Below are positions 58,247 through 64,000 of a stretch of DNA of 64,000 nucleotides, piece after piece. This DNA comes from Boswellia sacra (taxonomy: Eukaryota > Streptophyta > Magnoliopsida > Sapindales > Burseraceae): positions 248,001-312,000 of the forward strand of contig SNVD02012321.1 of the NCBI GenBank assembly GCA_013180625.2, in the 5' to 3' direction. The position numbers and the translations under genes are program-made. A model generated the notes under the pieces. That model had not been told where the DNA came from, made no database searches, and saw only the letters and a list, made by a program, of their open reading frames with translations. The first letter of the stretch is position 1; every line of letters begins with the position of its first letter.

Positions 58247-59837
58247 TCTAACCTTTGTGTTGTTAAAAAATAAATGTTGAATTCGTTGACCTGAGAGGAG
58301 TGGAACAAGTGAAAAACATAGGAAGGTTGAAAAGAACCGAGTTTTTTAAAATTCAGTAGAAGGAAAACTATGAGGCTGCCACGCCACAGTATCGTTCTCC
58401 CTTGGCATATGATATGTCAATGAGAAATTAAATCAGATTAATTTGATAGAAACTCATTTTCATGAACATTATAATTATGAATGCTCGAACTTGTAACAGG
58501 CCAAGGGATCCTAGAACAGAGCAATTCGCCTCCCGGATGATGGCATCCTTTGATATGATGTTTGCTTAATTGCTTCAGCCCAGTAAACGATAAATCATAA
58601 ATATTTTTCAGTTGCAGGACAGAAGCATATTTTCTGCTCTATTTCTTATTATAGAGCTAATTGTTCAGAATGAGGGAACAATGCTATACTCTATTGACTC
58701 GATGAATCTTGGGGAAAGCATAAAAATGGAAATATTGTATCCTTGTAGGACTCATCAAAAGCCATGATATTTCTTTGTCATCATCTCCATATATAGGGGT
58801 CTGAAATCGGAGTACATTACCATAACGGTCCACAAATGCTCTTAAAAAATTCGGAAGAAAGATTGATCAACGGAGGATATGTAATCACACATGCTCCAGT
58901 ATAATGTTCTATAATGTTTTGTTTAATTGCTTGAGCCCAGAAAATGATAAATCATAAATTTATTTCAGCTTCAGGACAACATTTCTCTACAATTTGCATA
59001 TTTGGAATGTATGAAGTAATAAAACCAAAAATGAAATGACCATCTAGTGCTAGTCTTCTTTTGATTTCATATGCCCCATTTGGTGTTAGAAAACCAAGTT
59101 AATTCCTAAATATCAAAGTCCAATAAGTACCAGACTTTTATATTGGAATACCAGCTAATATTCCACTGTAATTAGATAAGAAGATATGAGATCGAGAACT
59201 TTTGAATCTAGACTTATATAGTGGAGAATTTTCAGTGCACGAGAAGAATGAAAGAGTAGTAAACACTAACATGATCACATTCTTGGACCGGAAATCTACT
59301 AATTGATGAAGGAAATTTCCTGCAACTTTCCAAAGTGGCTTTTTTCTGTTTTAAATTCTTATTTTAATTGTTGAAAATGATCAATTATAGTAATAAATAT
59401 AAAATCACAATTATGAATTCAATAGGATTTTGGAAAAAAAATAATGGAAATGTTTTTATTTTACCTCTAATTTTTCTTTCCAAAGTTATAACCTATATAT
59501 CAATTATATAAGATTTCTCAACTTTAAAATCAAATAAAAAACCTATCTTTAGTATATGACCTTTTACATATCTTATTAATAATTGTAAATTCAAATTGAT
59601 CGATATATTTTCTTTCATTTTTAAATTCAATATGCTGTAAATTCTGCAGTCAACTAACATTAAAATACATGTAATTGACAGATTAGAGGGAAGAACAATT
59701 GACAAATTTTATACACTAATTAAAAAAAAAAGAAGTATCAATCAATTTGACATCAAACTATGTAAACCATTTCATTTTTGAACAACTTTACTCCGAATCA
59801 TTGTAAACTTGGGGAACATCAAACAATGCATGTTGAT
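58247..59837. other. Intergenic, no gene; partial direct repeat
   Basis: Contains two related segments at 58565-58620 and 58921-58980 (ttaattgcttcagcccag and ttaattgcttgagcccag). Positions 59085-59130 match, inverted, the receptor 5'-flank block at 8330-8375. No coding frame. Confidence 0.4.
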
Positions 59838-62800
59838 TGACACGACCCACCCCTAGCTACACGGGCGAATCATGCCTAAAACTATGGACTATTGACTGTT
59901 TCTTAATTCTTGTCTTTCTCATGGAACAAACTTGAAATAATTTCCATTACATTCACAAATGAAATTTAAATAAAATAATTTAACTATTACAACCTTGACC
60001 TATCCTTGCACCATCACATGGCTGGGCCTCCACACTTCCTAACTAGATCACATTTTGCTTTCAACCTGGGGGGGAAAAATTTTTAAAAAGAAAGAAAAAA
60101 ATAAAAACAAAAATGTGAGTATAAAACTCAGTGAGTGGAGATAAAAAAAATGTATTTGTAAATAAATCCAAAAAAAAATCATATTGTTGTAAAATAAATA
60201 TTTGCTTTATATAAAAAAAATAGTCTTTATAATCTATAACTTTCATATCATCTAAAATGTTATAAAACTTTAAAGTAAATAATTATTGAATGACTAAATT
60301 CATCAAAATACTAGTTATAATTAAAACAATAAAATAATCATCTTTAATCGTATAATACGATGCTCTTGATGATCATGCTAAAATCATTGCTTCAGTTATT
60401 TACTATGAAAAACATAATTTTCTTAAAAATCTTCTTTCAGAAGAAACTTTTGAGAATCATGCTTCTTTTTCAAACTAACTAATATAAACATATTCAAAAC
60501 TCTTTTCATTATACTAAACAAGTACCCCTGGAACTATCTCATCCTGTTTGGCGAGATCTAACATAGTAGAGCTATCTGAATTTTCTCATACCTGGTGAGA
60601 TCTACATCACGCAGGCAGAACTATACATACCTGGCGAGATCTGACATCGCGCAGGCCTACTATCTGGTCATACGCATGCGTAGAGATGCCCCCAAAGGGC
60701 TAAAGCGCCCAGATCACACGGCCCAAAGCCTCTATGTGTGTCTGAACGGGCTCCAAAGGCCTCTATCTGTATCACTGTCTAAGTGATCTGACTAATTGTC
60801 TGGGTATCTGGGTACTAACTTAGTATAACATGACTACACTTTCTTATCTTCATTAAAAACTGATTTCATTTAAAAACTGCTTTATATGCTCAAATTTCTC
60901 TTTTCAAGCAATTTATCAAAATCTGAAAATTTTATGTAAGCTGAAACTGATACTATCCGAATCCTTGAAAATCCATAATAAATATTTAAAAGAATAATTA
61001 CAAATATTTTAAGAAATCATCAAAATCAAATTACTATAAAAAAATTATCGTAATTATTATGCTCTTACACTTTCTATAAAATGGTAGAATATGCATCTAT
61101 AATAATATAGAAAACAATTCATATATATAAATTATGAATCTGTCTTTAAAACGGTTATATCTTTGTTCAAAACTAACTTTGAAACTAAAATTTATGTCTG
61201 TAACTATTTTGAAAACTAATTTTGAAACATCTTAATAATTGAAACAAGTATAATAAATGGGTCTATTTACCCTAAAAAAAATACAAAAGAAACTAACTTT
61301 GAATTCTTCTAAATTCGCTAAAATTCTCGGTAATTCTATAAAATGCTAAATAAACATAACTAAGTAAAATACTAAAACATATTTCTAATTATCCAAAAAA
61401 TAAATCTTCTACTCTTTCTAAAACTTTCTAAAATATCCATAAAATAAAATACTTTCCATCTCACTATAAACCATAATTTATATTTTCATCTCAAAATCTC
61501 ATATATCATACTTTAACTAAAATCTTTTTGACTATTCTAAATTTTTCATAATTCTACATTCAGGTCCCTGAAAATTCTGGAACAGTTTTCTAAATTTGTA
61601 ATTCAGCCCCTACTGCTGGGCAGTTTTAAAATTTTGCATTGTCACCCCTACAGAATTAAATTCTAATTTCCAAAACTTTTTTTTTTACTTTGCTATTATT
61701 TTGAATATAAAATCACTTATCATTTTGTTAACCAAAATCACCATTTCTTCAACATATGTATTTATTTAAAGAAAATAACCAAATACCTCAATTTTCTATA
61801 TTAATTCATTTAATTATAAATGTCTCTTTTCCAATCATAAACAAAAACTTTCTACTTTCCATTGACACATAGCATACATTCCTTCTGCAACTTTCACCTT
61901 AATTTTATTTTTCTCTTGTACTCAAACTTATCGAAACAACATTTACTATATATTCAAAAACTAATCTACTAGCACTACGCATAACCATCCTTCTATCCAA
62001 AATCTAATACTTTACACACATTTATTTTCAAAATACATAAATCACCATCATCTATTCTAAAAACCTTTAATATAACTCAATTAATTAAACTAATAACTTA
62101 ATTCATATGAAAAACCATAAATTTAATACACTTTAATATAATATGAAATTCTCAAAACATAATCCACTCACTGATTTGGTTGCACAACTCGGTTAGCTCG
62201 GATTTGATTCCAAAATCAACATTCCGCCTATCCGGCCACATTCCTCAACAAGAATTAATCCTTCCTTCTCCTAACATCATAAAAGAGCTCATCACATCAT
62301 ATTCAATTCATAATCAACTTGAATGTTTAAAATTTCCAATATCCAACTTCATATCTTAATCCAATCAATCCTAATTAACTCCATTTCCAAACTTCTTAAA
62401 CGGAACAGTTCTTGCTCTCTGATTTTTAATAAATAACTGACTTGTCAAAATGGTCTAAGATTTTATACATACCTTCTACACATACATATCTAATACCATA
62501 TAAAATTTCATAGCATTCTAAGTTCATTAGATACCTCAAATTCTTCATTTTTCCCGATACAAAAATTCTGTAAATTCATTTTCAGAACTGACCTCTCCAT
62601 TTTCCAAAATACATGATAATTTGTAATAAATTCGTAAAATCACAAAACTCTCCAGATTTAAACTAGACATATACACAAACTCGTGTCCCAAATTTCATAA
62701 TTTTTGAAGACCTCTAGATACCTCAAATCACTTACCCAAAACTGATTTTCTGCAGAAATATTGAATTTCCAGTAGTAAACAGTAAACTTCGAAAATTCAT

Positions 62801-63402
62801 ATAAAATTCCATGCTCAACATTTTTCAGTGATTCTAACTTCAAACAAATCTTTAGGATGTCTATTTTAACATATATAAATTTGAGAATCAGATTCAAAGC
62901 CAATAAATTGCAGAAATTTTCGGAATTACTACTGTTCACAGAACCCTAAATTTCCATAATTGTCATCAAAACTCAAAATTCCCTCAAACAAATTCCATAA
63001 AAATCAACAAGAATATGAAATACTTTGAATAATACTTTCAATTTCATCATTGTTCTTCCTTCTCTCTCTATCTTCTCTCTCTAAAAATTTTTCAAATGTC
63101 TAATAACTCCTCTAAATTCATATCTATAGTTAGAATTCAAGATATTGAATTTAATTTGGGTTAAAAATGAAATAATTACCTTGAGAAAGCCCTCAAAAAT
63201 GCTTCCAGAATTTGTCACTTCCCTTTCTCCTCTCTTCAGTCGTCACCCCTCTCCATTTTTCTGGAATTCTCCTCTTTTTTTTTTTTGTTCTTATAATTAA
63301 TTTGTTTCTAAGGGCTGGGCTTATTATGTGGGCTGGTTGACATTAAAAGAATGAGCTTGAGTTTTTTCTTTGTAAATGGGCCCAAATAAATGGGCTATTT
63401 CA
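59838..63402 (-). mobile_element. Giant solo LTR, family A (copy 2, inverted)
   Basis: 3565 bp. On the minus strand it begins TGAAATAGCCC and ends GGGTCGTGTCA, with a perfect 5-bp duplication TTGAT (59833-59837, 63403-63407). The body aligns inverted with 34123-37929, including the gcctctatgtgtgtctgaac segment and the gatctcgccagg repeat at 60545-60665. It is non-coding. The ORF near 60595-60786 lies in the minisatellite. Confidence 0.7.
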
Positions 63403-63407
63403 TTGAT

Positions 63408-64000
63408 GGTATGAAAAACAAGTATCTCCAGCTCAGTCCAAAGCGTTTCTCATGATCAACTCCTTAAGCGTGGTTTCTCTTGAATTCTTTGTTTTGTATA
63501 GACTCTACAGAGCTTGAAATTACATGAGAACTCAGAAGAAAATAATTTCATAAGACCATCACATCCTCATCTTCTAATTAGAATGTTGCTTCAGCTCAGT
63601 CAGCGAATGACAAATGCATTAGTGCCAGGACTCCATTCCTCTACAATACCAAGAACCGATCGAATCAACATATTTACAGATTTCATAGTGGAACTCACGG
63701 TACAATCTTTCTTCCACATGCATTCATATATGGTTGCATCCTGGAAATAAACCCAAAGCACCCAATTACTTAAATCTTTTAGAAATTAATGGAACAAAAA
63801 ACATCAAATGCATATAAGATGGATGACAAGTCTTCCCATTTTCTGTAAACCATATAAGACTTGTCGTCCATTTAAAAAATTAATTAAAAATTTTTTTTTC
63901 TATCATTTTTCAGCTACCAATCATTGAACTTGACTTTAGGTATAAATAATAGTGCTTAACAGGATACATGGATCACGAATCTAGCAGTTCAAACTTTACG
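63408..64000 (-). repeat. Inverted receptor 5'-flank block
   Basis: Positions 63590-63860 are an inverted copy of 44630-44900 (ttctgtaaacc; gttgcttcagct; attcctctacaataccaagaa). ORFs here mirror those in the other copy and have no recognised product. Confidence 0.5.

Overview
This is nuclear DNA from a flowering plant, almost certainly a eudicot. The evidence is AT-rich intergenic sequence, spliced genes with GT-AG introns, plant-specific receptor families, and nested plant transposons (Ty1/copia, Ty3-type gag, hAT, Mutator-like, Tourist-like, SINE). I cannot name the species. Only two genes look intact: a 1034-residue LRR receptor kinase (4122-7378, minus) and a five-exon TIPIN/Swi3 replication-fork protein (52833-55242, plus).

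The left two thirds is a decaying immune-receptor cluster on the minus strand. The intact non-RD receptor kinase of the EFR/Xa21-like LRR-XII type lies in a duplicated block (about 920-10880). A second copy of that block (about 30910-44900) carries a broken paralogue (38629-42163). Other remains are a 5'-leader stub (7894-8210), a receptor-like-protein (RLP) pseudogene (19066-21817) fused to a receptor-kinase 3' flank, orphan 3' flanks (18690-19065, 45270-45513) and a second copy of the RLP upstream region at the left edge (1-560).

Transposons are layered over this. Four single sequences of 2.8-3.8 kb with TG...CA ends and 5-bp target duplications (14243-17719, 26502-29320, 34123-37929, 59838-63402) are best read as giant solo LTRs of two families. 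A complete but dead copia element (45514-50755) sits in an orphan flank. hAT-like (11086-11896, 31513-32277, 56581-57349), Mutator-like (12694-13420, 55953-58236) and small Tourist-like elements are delimited by target duplications. Two SINEs of one family are at 11490-11624 and 26148-26373.

The most striking object is a 2.7-kb non-autonomous LTR retrotransposon (22959-25668, minus). Its two LTRs differ by one base of a T run. Its gag frame is interrupted, in frame, by about 118 codons of a host phosphoinositide-specific phospholipase C (end of the X domain, acidic linker, start of the Y domain). This looks like a recent gene capture by a retroelement.

On the right, the TIPIN gene has a perfect E2F-type site 59 bp upstream of its ATG, a zinc knuckle, a Swi3 domain and a C-terminal RPA-binding-like helix. 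It is flanked by a Mutator-like element with a nested GC-rich hAT element, then by a second giant solo LTR lying in inverted pieces of receptor-kinase 5' flank.
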